Made by a program: the position numbers and the translations under genes. A DNA stretch of 64,000 nt from the NCBI GenBank assembly GCA_964487915.1, contig CAZASN010000001.1:186001-250000 (forward strand). Reading direction: 5' to 3'. The stretch is from Proruminimicrobium sp964487915 (GTDB lineage Bacteria > Elusimicrobiota > Endomicrobiia > Endomicrobiales > Endomicrobiaceae). The notes beneath the pieces were generated by a model. It was not told the DNA's origin. It saw only the letters and a program-made list of their open reading frames with translations, and made no database searches. Shown piece after piece: positions 43,888 through 52,669 of this stretch; positions within the stretch are counted from its first letter, which is position 1, and the number at the start of each line of letters is the position of its first letter.

Positions 43888-44556
43888 ATGACTGATAAAA
43901 AAATTGCTTTAATAAGCGACTTTGACGGCACTATAACAAAAGAAGATTTTTTTAATATGGCGGTAGACAAACTTTTATCGCCCGAAGCTCTTAAACCGTG
44001 GCATGATTATGTTTCAGGCAAAATAACGCATATTGACGCGCTTACCGGTATTTTTTCGCAGATACGTCTGTCTCAGGATGAGCTGGATAAATTTATTGAC
44101 ACAATACATATTGATAAACATTTTTACGACGTTATGGATTTTTGCGCAAAACATAAGATACCGGTATACATATGCAGCGCCGGCACAAAATATTATATTG
44201 AGAAAAAAATAGGCGGCGAAATAAAAAAATACGGAATCAAACTTGTTTCAAACGACGCCGTATATTCGCCCGAAAAAGGCCTGCGCCTTATATCTCCGGA
44301 TAAAAACGATCCGTTTTACGACGAAAATACCGGAATATCAAAAGAGGCTTTGGTTGAAAAATTAAATAAAGAAGGTTATTTTACGGTTTATGCGGGCGAC
44401 GGAAGGCCTGATCTTCTTCCTTCAAAAAAAGCAAAAACCGTATTTGCAAAAAGCATTCTTCTTGATATGTGCAGAAAAGAAAAAATAAAAACTGAAAAAT
44501 TTGAAAATTTTAAAGATATATTGACTTATTTGAGGAGGTTTTATGACGCAGGCTAA
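43888..44556 (+). CDS. HAD-family phosphatase (MtnX/SerB-like)
   Basis: 222 residues of the HAD-IB group. Motif I SDFDGT (nucleophile Asp, near residue 10), a helical cap, motif II ICSAGTK near residue 95, and motif IV GDGRPDLLPSKKA near residue 180. The pattern resembles MtnX/phosphoserine-phosphatase-like enzymes, but methionine-salvage partners are absent. The ATG at 43888 is used; a TTG frame from 43834 would start inside the -35 box. It overlaps the G1P dehydrogenase gene by 14 bases, so a substrate related to glycerol-1-phosphate is an attractive guess. Confidence 0.85.
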   Translation: MTDKKIALISDFDGTITKEDFFNMAVDKLLSPEALKPWHDYVSGKITHIDALTGIFSQIRLSQDELDKFIDTIHIDKHFYDVMDFCAKHKIPVYICSAGTKYYIEKKIGGEIKKYGIKLVSNDAVYSPEKGLRLISPDKNDPFYDENTGISKEALVEKLNKEGYFTVYAGDGRPDLLPSKKAKTVFAKSILLDMCRKEKIKTEKFENFKDILTYLRRFYDAG

Positions 44557-45601
44557 AGTTATCAATATTCCCTCTCTTTTGAAGATAGGGCACGGCAAAA
44601 TACATAAAATAGGCAAATATCTTTTTGACAGAAAATATATGAAAGTCGCAATTTTTTTCAGCGACGGCATAGAATCGCTTGTCGCCGATAATCTTTATTC
44701 GGGATTTGAGCTTTTTGACATTCAGGTTGTATGCAAGGATACGATAAACGATATAGGAATAGAAAATATAATTCATACCGCTTTTAAAATACCTTCGGAC
44801 ACAAATGTTCTTTTGGGGATAGGAGGGGGAAAGGCTCTGGATTACAGCAAATACTGCGCGCATGTTTTAAAACTGCCTTTTATAAGCGTTCCTACTTCGG
44901 TTTCAAACGACGGTTTTTGCAGTCCGAACGCTTCTCTTTTGGTTTCAGGAAAAAGAAAAAGCGTAAAATCAACCATGCCGTACGGAATAGTCGCCGATCT
45001 TGATATAATCAGCAAGGCTCCGGAGATGACTTTATATTCCGGCGTAGGAGACATTATTTCAAAAATTACGGCTCTTTGGGACTGGAAACAGGCTTTTTTG
45101 AAAAAGAAAGACGATTACAGCGATTTTGCGGCTTTGATATCAAACAATTCTCTTGATATTCTCACATGCGATAATCTGCATAATCCAAAGGATAATGAAT
45201 TTCAATACAGGCTTGTAAATTCGCTTGTTTTAAGCGGGATAGCGATGGAAATAGCGGGATATTCAAGACCGGCAAGCGGCAGCGAACATCTTATTTCGCA
45301 TGCTCTTGATAATGTTTCAAAATGCCCGAAAATGCACGGGCTTCAGGTCGGAGTCGCGACATATCTGTGCGCTCTTTTGCAAAATAATAAAGCCGAGCTT
45401 GTAAAAGATTTTCTTCTTAAAACCGGTTTTATAAATTTTGTTTCGGAAAGTTTTGATAAAAAAGAATTTATCGAAGCGATAAAACAGGCGCCGTCTATAA
45501 AAGAAAATTACTACACGATTTTATCGGAAGAAGACAGTTTTAAAAAGGCTTTGGATTTTATTGATAAAGACGCTGTTTTACGGCAGGTTTTTAAAAAATA
45601 A
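44543..45601 (+). CDS. sn-glycerol-1-phosphate dehydrogenase family protein
   Basis: 352 residues of the iron-type/dehydroquinate-synthase-like fold: LGIGGGKALDYSKY (NAD-binding loop, near residue 92), PTSVSNDGFCSPNASLL (near 117), a metal-binding Asp in SGVGDIISK, and the His ligands in EHLISHALD and HGLQVGVA. This is the signature of archaeal EgsA and bacterial AraM, which make glycerol-1-phosphate from dihydroxyacetone phosphate. AGGAGG lies five bases before the ATG. It overlaps the phosphatase gene. No geranylgeranylglyceryl-phosphate synthase gene is in the window, so the fate of the product is open. Confidence 0.85.
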   Translation: MTQAKVINIPSLLKIGHGKIHKIGKYLFDRKYMKVAIFFSDGIESLVADNLYSGFELFDIQVVCKDTINDIGIENIIHTAFKIPSDTNVLLGIGGGKALDYSKYCAHVLKLPFISVPTSVSNDGFCSPNASLLVSGKRKSVKSTMPYGIVADLDIISKAPEMTLYSGVGDIISKITALWDWKQAFLKKKDDYSDFAALISNNSLDILTCDNLHNPKDNEFQYRLVNSLVLSGIAMEIAGYSRPASGSEHLISHALDNVSKCPKMHGLQVGVATYLCALLQNNKAELVKDFLLKTGFINFVSESFDKKEFIEAIKQAPSIKENYYTILSEEDSFKKALDFIDKDAVLRQVFKK

Positions 45602-45603
45602 AA

Positions 45604-47232
45604 TTAATCCGCGTATAACACTTCGGTTATTTCCATATCGGGCATATTCGTTCTTATGTCTTCTTTGCTGTTTGTGCAGAACTGGTCTATTTTACCTATT
45701 CCTCTGCCGTGCAGGTATTGGTTTAAATTTGAAAAATAATATTTGTCTTTCCTAAGCTGTTTAAAAATTATGATATTGGTATTTTTTTGTTTTATGTGAG
45801 TCGTTATGTTTTTTTTTGTTTCAAAAGTTTTAGTAAAATCCGGATTGCGGAAAGATAATACGCAAGCAGCCGCAATAAGAATGCAAAGCCCGGCGAGCAT
45901 TTTTCTGCTGCGGCTGAATTCAAGCATTGTTATCAGCGCAAAATAATAGAATATAACGGCTGCAACCGAAGGTATTTTTACGTAAATAATTGAAAAATTA
46001 AAATCCGCCATAAATCTTATTACAGAAAGAATAATATTTACGACGAATGATAATAAAGCCGCGCATAAAACCGCGGCCCATGATGAAATAAAAGTAGCCG
46101 CATAAAAAATGAAAGAAACAGCGACTATAAAACCTACTGCCGGAACTATCAAAATATTTGCCAAAAAAGATATCAGCGACAGTTTTCCGAAATAAAACAT
46201 AAGAACCGGCAAAATACCGATCTGCGCGGCAAGCGTTACGCTTATGACGTTCCATAACCATCTTAAATATTTATTTTTAATCCCGCCTAAAGACGAATTT
46301 ATTTTAGGATAAAGATATATTATTCCGAGAGTCGCGGTAAAAGACATTTGAAAACTTGCCGTAAAAAGTTCCTGAGGATTAAAAATAAGTATTATAAGAG
46401 CCGATAAGGCGATTGCGTTGTATACAAGAGGTTCTCTGTCAATAATCAGAGAAATCAGTATGCAGAATGCCATTACGGACGCTCTTACTACGGGCGGATT
46501 TGCACCTGTGAGAATCATATAAAAAAATATTGCCGGTATTGTAAGAAGATAGACGTATTTAAGCTTCAGATTAAACAATTTGAATAAAAATATAAATATT
46601 ATGACGCAGAATCCGACATTCATTCCGCTTACTACAAGAATGTGTATTAATCCCGTATTTATAAAAATATTTTTCGTGTCATTATCTATTGATGATTTTT
46701 CTCCTATCATCATCGCTTCAATGACGGCGGCATAAGGCTGTTTGAAGAATTTTTTGAACCTGTCTGAAATGTCATTTTTTGATTTTAAGGCAAAAGATTT
46801 TATTAACGACGGTTTTTTTTCAAGAAATTCAAAATCTGACGAAAAAAACAATGTATAAATATTTTGTCTGTTAAGATATTTGCCGTAATCAAAATTTCCC
46901 GGGAAAGACGCTTCCGGCGGAATTTGCAGTTTTCCGGATAATTCTATAACGTCGCCGTATTTTAAGTCGTTTGTCAGCGGAGCGTAAACAAAAGTTTTTT
47001 CTTTTAAAGGTATATCGTTTAATTTTGTCGTTTCCATCACAAACTGCTGGCGGTTGTTTTTTACAACCGGTTCATTTATTATTTTTCCGGTTAATGAAAG
47101 CTGTATGTTATCCGCATATCCTATTAATTTGCTTTTATTTGCGGCGGAAAAGTGGCCGGAATAATCAAGGAAGATTATAATAAGAGCATATAAAAAAAGA
47201 ATAGTTATAACAGGTCTTTTAAATAGAATCAT
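45604..47232 (-). CDS. comEC: ComEC/Rec2-family protein without the metallo-beta-lactamase domain
   Basis: Channel protein for DNA uptake across the inner membrane. In 542 residues: N-terminal helices, a DUF4131/OB-like periplasmic part (about 45-140; LSLTGKIINEP), and the competence domain with the LIHILVVSGMNVGF motif and about eight helices. Full ComEC usually has a C-terminal metallo-beta-lactamase-like nuclease domain of some 250 residues; here only about 70 residues follow the last helix and no HxHxDH motif is seen. Either the nuclease is supplied elsewhere or the gene is a shortened form. Overlaps the upstream TMTC-like gene by four bases. Confidence 0.88.
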   Translation of the reverse strand: MILFKRPVITILFLYALIIIFLDYSGHFSAANKSKLIGYADNIQLSLTGKIINEPVVKNNRQQFVMETTKLNDIPLKEKTFVYAPLTNDLKYGDVIELSGKLQIPPEASFPGNFDYGKYLNRQNIYTLFFSSDFEFLEKKPSLIKSFALKSKNDISDRFKKFFKQPYAAVIEAMMIGEKSSIDNDTKNIFINTGLIHILVVSGMNVGFCVIIFIFLFKLFNLKLKYVYLLTIPAIFFYMILTGANPPVVRASVMAFCILISLIIDREPLVYNAIALSALIILIFNPQELFTASFQMSFTATLGIIYLYPKINSSLGGIKNKYLRWLWNVISVTLAAQIGILPVLMFYFGKLSLISFLANILIVPAVGFIVAVSFIFYAATFISSWAAVLCAALLSFVVNIILSVIRFMADFNFSIIYVKIPSVAAVIFYYFALITMLEFSRSRKMLAGLCILIAAACVLSFRNPDFTKTFETKKNITTHIKQKNTNIIIFKQLRKDKYYFSNLNQYLHGRGIGKIDQFCTNSKEDIRTNMPDMEITEVLYAD

Positions 47233-48986
47233 TTTTGTAAATTTTTAAGATACTCGTTTTTTTCGATAAGCTGTATATTTTCAGGGGCAAATTTTAAGCC
47301 TTCATTAATGAACTTTAAGGCGTTTTTATAATCGGCGAGGGCTTCATATAATACGCCTATGGTATAATAATATTGAGCGTTTGTCTTGTCGTGTTTCAAT
47401 AACTCAAAACAAATATTGAGAGCTTTTTCAAATTCATTGTTCATTTTATACACCGTAATTAATAGTTTTGAAAACTCAATGTCATTTTTATTTAAGTCAT
47501 ATCCGGCTTGCGCATAGTAAAGGGCTTTTTTTACGTCGTTTTTCTGAAGATATAATTTGCTTAAATTGCCGTAAGCAAGATCTTTTGTAAAAGGATTTGA
47601 TTTGATTGATTTTAATAAAAGTTTTTCGGCTTCGTCCAATTTTTGCTGGTATAAAAAGACTGCGGCGATATCAAGTAAATATCTGTTAGGCGAATATTTT
47701 TCGGCCGCAGAGAGAAATTCAAGAGCTTTTTCGTAATTTTTAATTTCCATATATTCTTTTGCTATTCCGTGGCACGCAACGTGATAAGCCGGAGCGTCTG
47801 AATAAGCGTTAGCCCAGTACACCGCGGAATTTTTATATTTGTCAGCCTGTATGTAAGAAGCATACGAATATGTTCCGAATAATATTATAAAAACCGTAAT
47901 GAAGTATTTTTTTGACATGCCGTATTTCAGAATTATATTATTAATAAATTCTGAAAATAAAAGCGCCAAACCGGCTGAAGGCAATAAAAATCTGTGGAAA
48001 AGCAGCACATAATCGTTCATTAAAAACGTCGGCAGTAACCAAAACAGCAGCCAAATTAAGCCGAATATAATATATTCTATTCGTATAAATTTCTTATAAT
48101 AATTTAATAATAAAAACGATAAAAAAATTATATTCGCGGTTAATACGGACGGATTTATTTGAATATTATACAGCATTACCGGAATGTGATCCGGAATTAA
48201 GAATTTATATAAATATATCATCGTCCCGTTTAAAATATCGGCTGAATACTGCTGCCAGTCCGAAATATTTATGTTTAATCCTGACGTTGAAATTGATCTT
48301 AAATATAAGTATACGGCGATTATAAAAAACATGCCGGGTAATATTTTTAACGTATACTGTTTTTTTAGCGGCAATTTGAATATATATATGAAAAAGACAT
48401 ATGCCGGAATTAATATTAAAGATGTTTCTTTTGTAAACAATGCAATTGCAAAATACAGTAAAAATGCCAGCAGATTTGTATTTTTACCGCTGTTAATATA
48501 ATCGGTTAAAGATATGAAAGATAAAAATATAAATATAGCCAGTATAGTGTCATTTCTGGCCGGTATCCATGCTATGCATGAAGAAAATGCCGGATGAACC
48601 GCGATAATGAGGCAGATGAATTTCAATATTAATTTATTTTGGTTCAACCGAATAAGAAAGATATACATAAGATAAATGCTCAAAATAAATAATATTATGT
48701 TTGTTAGATGATAAAGTTTAATGTTCTTTCCGGAAAAAACAGATTCCAGCGCGAAAGAAAGAGTAAGACACGGCCTGTAATATGAAAAGTCATTTACGTA
48801 AAAACATGATGTGGTAAAAAGTTCAGGAATATTTTTAAAATCAGATATAAAATTAATATTTCTTGAAATTAGAGTGTCATCGTCGTATTTGGTAAACTGA
48901 TAATTTATGGTTTTTCCGTAAATTATAAAAACAACGGCGGTTAAAATTATAAAAAAAGCTAAATTGCTTTTCCAAATTTTTTTCAT
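47229..48986 (-). CDS. TMTC/PMT-like multi-pass membrane protein with C-terminal TPRs (paralogue)
   Basis: 585 residues with about ten to eleven helices, then five or so TPRs (from about residue 405). The same motif order as the protein at 36352-37902: YDDDTLI after helix 1, YYRPCLTLSFALES, YHLTNIILF, AVHPAFSSCIAWIPARNDTIL. This suggests a GT-C glycosyltransferase fold and a shared origin of the two proteins. It has more TPRs than its paralogue. Located between glyS and comEC. Confidence 0.8.
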   Translation of the reverse strand: MKKIWKSNLAFFIILTAVVFIIYGKTINYQFTKYDDDTLISRNINFISDFKNIPELFTTSCFYVNDFSYYRPCLTLSFALESVFSGKNIKLYHLTNIILFILSIYLMYIFLIRLNQNKLILKFICLIIAVHPAFSSCIAWIPARNDTILAIFIFLSFISLTDYINSGKNTNLLAFLLYFAIALFTKETSLILIPAYVFFIYIFKLPLKKQYTLKILPGMFFIIAVYLYLRSISTSGLNINISDWQQYSADILNGTMIYLYKFLIPDHIPVMLYNIQINPSVLTANIIFLSFLLLNYYKKFIRIEYIIFGLIWLLFWLLPTFLMNDYVLLFHRFLLPSAGLALLFSEFINNIILKYGMSKKYFITVFIILFGTYSYASYIQADKYKNSAVYWANAYSDAPAYHVACHGIAKEYMEIKNYEKALEFLSAAEKYSPNRYLLDIAAVFLYQQKLDEAEKLLLKSIKSNPFTKDLAYGNLSKLYLQKNDVKKALYYAQAGYDLNKNDIEFSKLLITVYKMNNEFEKALNICFELLKHDKTNAQYYYTIGVLYEALADYKNALKFINEGLKFAPENIQLIEKNEYLKNLQK

Positions 48987-49011
48987 AAGAGATTATCGGT
49001 TTGCGTAATTT

Positions 49012-51120
49012 TTACTGCAATACGGATAAATCAACGAAAGAATCAAACCCTCTGATAATGCCGGCTATTAAAGAAATTCTGTTCAGTTTAATTTTATCGT
49101 CATCGCACATTACCATGACATTTTCAAAAAAATTATCAAGATGCGGTTTTATGTCGTTCAATTTATTTAATGCCTGAGCGTAATTTTTATCGGCCAGCAG
49201 TTCTTTTAATTGTTTTGTTACAGTCAGATGCCGTTCGTATAATTTTAATTCCGCTTCTTCTTTTAAAAGATCTGCCGTTACGGTTTCTGATATTTGCAAA
49301 TTTTGTTTTTTTGCCTGCTGAATAATATTATTTGCTCTTTTAAATATGGTAATAATCTGTTCAAAAGAAGCTTGTTTTCTGGCCTGCTGAAGGAACGACA
49401 ATTTAATTTTTATGTCGCCTATGCCGTTAAAACCGTTTTTCTGGGCCGGCAAAATAACGGATTTTACCTCGTCAAACTTATATCCGTCGTTTTCGTAAAT
49501 ATTTTCTATTCTGTTCCATAAAAATTTGATGATTCTTTCTTTTGAATTCTTAAAAGTTTCAAGCTGTTTTATTTTTTCAGGCATATTTTTTAAAGATTCG
49601 TCTATAATTCGTTCAACATTCGCGTTTGGAATAAAATCCGTAATCATTCTTATTATTCCGATTGTCATTCTTCTGAGCCCGTAAGGGTCGGCTGAACCCG
49701 AAGGCTCAAGCCCTATGGCAAAATCGGCGCATACCGTATCAATTTTGTCCGACAGAGATATTACCGCAGATTGTATCGTTTCCGGCAATTTTCCGGAAGC
49801 GCTTAACGGCCAGTAATGCTGTTCTACTGTTTGCGCAACGTCTTCAGACTGACCGGATGCTGCCGCATAAATTCGTCCCATTATTCCCTGTAATTCAGGA
49901 TATTCAAAAACCATTTCGCTTACCAAATCGGTTTTTGACAAATCAACGATTTTGTTGATTTTATTTATGTCGCATGGCAGATTATTTTCTTTAACTATAA
50001 ATTGCGCCAGAGTTTTTATTCTTGAAAGTTTTTCATATACTGTCCCGATTTCTTTTTGAAATATAAGGCCTTTAAGCCTTTCAAGGGAGCTTTCCGTAGT
50101 TTTTTTCAAATCATTTTCATAAAAAAATTCTGAATCGGCAAGTCTTGCTATTACGACTTTTTGATAACCTTCTCTTACGATGTCAAGATGTTCCGAGTTG
50201 CCGTTCCTTATTCCGATGAAATAGTTTGTGAGTTTTCCTTTTTCGTCTTTTACCGCAAAGCATTTTTGTTTTTTCTTCATGCATGTAATCAAAACTTCTT
50301 CCGGAAGCTTAAGATATTTTTCGTCAAATTTGCACAGAACAGCCGTCGGATATTCAACAAGCTGGTTTACTTCGTCAATAAGATCTTCGTCAAGAATTGC
50401 TTTGCACGATATCGTTTTTACGGCGTCATTTATTGAATTTATTATTCTTTCTTTTCTTTCCGCCTGATCTGCGAGAACGCAGTTGTTTTTGAGAATCGTT
50501 TTATAATTGTCAACGCTGTCTATTGCTATCGGTTTTGCGGTAAGGGTATGAAGTCCTATGGTTTTATTTGAGGAAGAAAGAACGCCGTTTGCCATTGAAA
50601 ATTTTATCGTTTTATCTCCGTACATGGCGGCTATTGTCCTTACGGGTCTTGCAAATTTCATAAGCGAACTTTCCCAAACCATAGTTTTTGGAAAATATAT
50701 TTTTTTTATTATTTCCGGAAAAATATCCGATAAGGCTTTTTCCGTTTTAATTCCTTTTATTTTTTGCACGTGGCAGTAATACTGTCCTTTTTCGGTTTCT
50801 TTAATTTGAAGTTGTTCGGGATTTATATTATGTTTTTTTGAAAAACCCAAAACAGCCTGTGTCCAATTGCCGTTTGCGTCTTTTCCTGCTTTAACCGACG
50901 GGCCGTTAAATTCCTGATTTTTATCTTCGCTTTTTTCATCAACGTTATTTATTATCAGAATCAGTCTTCTCGGAGTTGAATATGTGGTTATTGCGTCAAA
51001 TTTTAATCCGACGGCATTTAGCATTTCAGACGCGTTTTTTTTCATTTGTTCAAGAGCCGGCGCAATATATGACGCCGGTATTTCTTCGGTTCCTATTTCA
51101 AGTAATGCGTTTTTTGCCAT
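49012..51120 (-). CDS. glyS: Glycyl-tRNA synthetase beta subunit
   Basis: 702 residues, normal for the bacterial alpha2beta2 enzyme. Opens with LLEIGTEEIPASYIAPAL (residues 6-23), followed by RTIAAMYGD and TIGLHTL blocks, an HD-like middle region and a C-terminal anticodon-binding helical domain. Binds tRNA-Gly for the alpha subunit encoded 23 bases upstream. Confidence 0.97.
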   Translation of the reverse strand: MAKNALLEIGTEEIPASYIAPALEQMKKNASEMLNAVGLKFDAITTYSTPRRLILIINNVDEKSEDKNQEFNGPSVKAGKDANGNWTQAVLGFSKKHNINPEQLQIKETEKGQYYCHVQKIKGIKTEKALSDIFPEIIKKIYFPKTMVWESSLMKFARPVRTIAAMYGDKTIKFSMANGVLSSSNKTIGLHTLTAKPIAIDSVDNYKTILKNNCVLADQAERKERIINSINDAVKTISCKAILDEDLIDEVNQLVEYPTAVLCKFDEKYLKLPEEVLITCMKKKQKCFAVKDEKGKLTNYFIGIRNGNSEHLDIVREGYQKVVIARLADSEFFYENDLKKTTESSLERLKGLIFQKEIGTVYEKLSRIKTLAQFIVKENNLPCDINKINKIVDLSKTDLVSEMVFEYPELQGIMGRIYAAASGQSEDVAQTVEQHYWPLSASGKLPETIQSAVISLSDKIDTVCADFAIGLEPSGSADPYGLRRMTIGIIRMITDFIPNANVERIIDESLKNMPEKIKQLETFKNSKERIIKFLWNRIENIYENDGYKFDEVKSVILPAQKNGFNGIGDIKIKLSFLQQARKQASFEQIITIFKRANNIIQQAKKQNLQISETVTADLLKEEAELKLYERHLTVTKQLKELLADKNYAQALNKLNDIKPHLDNFFENVMVMCDDDKIKLNRISLIAGIIRGFDSFVDLSVLQ

Positions 51121-51143
51121 TTTTTTATCCTTATATTAAATAT

Positions 51144-51998
51144 TTATTTTTTATCTTCGCCGAGAAATTTCATGTATCCCTCAGCCACCATCTTCGCCAA
51201 AGTCCTTACCCTTAAAACATAATTTACTCTTTCGGAAACCGATATTGCGCTTCTTGCGTCAAGCATATTGAATAAATGCGAGCATTTCATGACTGCGTCA
51301 TAAGCCGGTAAAACCAAATTTAAACCTACAAGTTTTTTTGCTTCCGCTTCCCAGTCGTTAAAATGTTTCAAAAGCATTTCGGTATTTGCGATTTCAAAAT
51401 TATATTTTGACCATTGTTTTTCATCTTCAAGATGAACGTCTCCGTAAGTTACCTCGTCGGTCCACATTAAATCGTATACGTTGTCTTTTTTTTGCGAATA
51501 CATAGCCAGCCTTTCAAGACCGTAAGTTATTTCGACGGATATCGGATTAAGTTCAATGCCTCCGATTTGCTGGAAGTAAGTGAATTGAGTCGCTTCCATT
51601 CCGTCTATCCATACCTCCCAGCCAAGACCCCATGCGCCTAACGTGGGAGATTCCCAGTCGTCTTCCACAAATCTTATATCGTGTTCTTTCGGATCAAGTC
51701 CGATTGCTTCAAGGCTTTTTAAATACATCTGCTGTATATTTGCCGGCGCGGGCTTCATGATAACCTGAAACTGGTAATAATGCTGAAGTCTGTTCGGGTT
51801 TTCGCCGTATCTTCCGTCGGTCGGTCTTCTTGAAGGTTCAACATAAGCGACACTCCACGGTTTTGAACCCAGACATTTTAAAAACGTGGCCGGATTAAAT
51901 GTCCCTGCTCCCTTTTCCAAATCGTAAGGCTGCCAAATCAAACATCCTTCTTTTGCCCAAAACTTATGGAGCTTCATAATAATTTCCTGAAAATTCAT
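51144..51998 (-). CDS. glyQ: Glycyl-tRNA synthetase alpha subunit
   Basis: Catalytic class II synthetase subunit, 284 residues. Family motifs: FQEIIMKLHKFWAKEGCLIWQPYD at the N-terminus (first half quoted as landmark), GRYGENPNRLQHYYQ, DDWESPTLGAWGLGWEVW and the QQIGGIELNPISVEITYG block. Paired with glyS. Confidence 0.97.
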   Translation of the reverse strand: MNFQEIIMKLHKFWAKEGCLIWQPYDLEKGAGTFNPATFLKCLGSKPWSVAYVEPSRRPTDGRYGENPNRLQHYYQFQVIMKPAPANIQQMYLKSLEAIGLDPKEHDIRFVEDDWESPTLGAWGLGWEVWIDGMEATQFTYFQQIGGIELNPISVEITYGLERLAMYSQKKDNVYDLMWTDEVTYGDVHLEDEKQWSKYNFEIANTEMLLKHFNDWEAEAKKLVGLNLVLPAYDAVMKCSHLFNMLDARSAISVSERVNYVLRVRTLAKMVAEGYMKFLGEDKK

Positions 51999-52006
51999 TT
52001 TATCCC

Positions 52007-52669
52007 CTAATTTATAAATTTAATTTTTTTTAAGAATATGCCTACGGAAAGCTGCGGAACGTGGGTTTTTATGTAATTTTCAACGTAACTCCACATAATC
52101 TTGTCTTTGCCGTTGTCAAAACCTTCAAGCATTTCAAGTTCTTCGCCGGAACAGTTTGATATTTTCTGCAGACAAAAAAAGTCTGTTTTTTTCATTGCAG
52201 ATTCTCTTATAATATAATCGGTCATGCTGTAACCTGATATTTTTAAAAGTCTCAAAGAAAAAGCTGTCAAAACTCTTAAAGGAACAGGCGAAGAACCCAA
52301 TAACTGCCAGGTTCTGGATATTAAATCATATTTTTTTTCATTTGGCACATTTATAGGAGCAAATTTATCGCTCAGTTCGCTTACGTAAAGAGCCAGAGAA
52401 TATCTGTTGAAATCGCTTTTTAAATCGGAGTTGTTATTTAATATTCTGGCGCCTGTGACGGTCGGTTTTGCGTTTATGCCGGGCTGGTAAATCGTTATTT
52501 CGCTTTCCGTCACCGGTTCGGTTGCCGGAGCAAGTTTTGCCATTATTTTTTTCGCGCTCGGAACAACGGCCCGTATTTTACCCCATTTACATGTGTAAAC
52601 GGTTATTGTTTTATCCGCTTCGGAAGAAATTGAAGTGTTTAATATCAAAGCGTTAAGATTATAATACAT
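52007..52669 (-). CDS. recO: DNA repair protein RecO
   Basis: 220 residues: an N-terminal OB-fold (LILNTSISSEADKTITVYTCKWGKIRAVV region, residues 8-80) and a helical C-terminal domain. RecO anneals SSB-coated DNA and loads RecA with RecR. The four-cysteine zinc finger of many RecO proteins is reduced to two cysteines here (FFCLQKISNC). Its start overlaps the CBS-protein gene by 11 bases. Confidence 0.88.
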   Translation of the reverse strand: MYYNLNALILNTSISSEADKTITVYTCKWGKIRAVVPSAKKIMAKLAPATEPVTESEITIYQPGINAKPTVTGARILNNNSDLKSDFNRYSLALYVSELSDKFAPINVPNEKKYDLISRTWQLLGSSPVPLRVLTAFSLRLLKISGYSMTDYIIRESAMKKTDFFCLQKISNCSGEELEMLEGFDNGKDKIMWSYVENYIKTHVPQLSVGIFLKKIKFIN

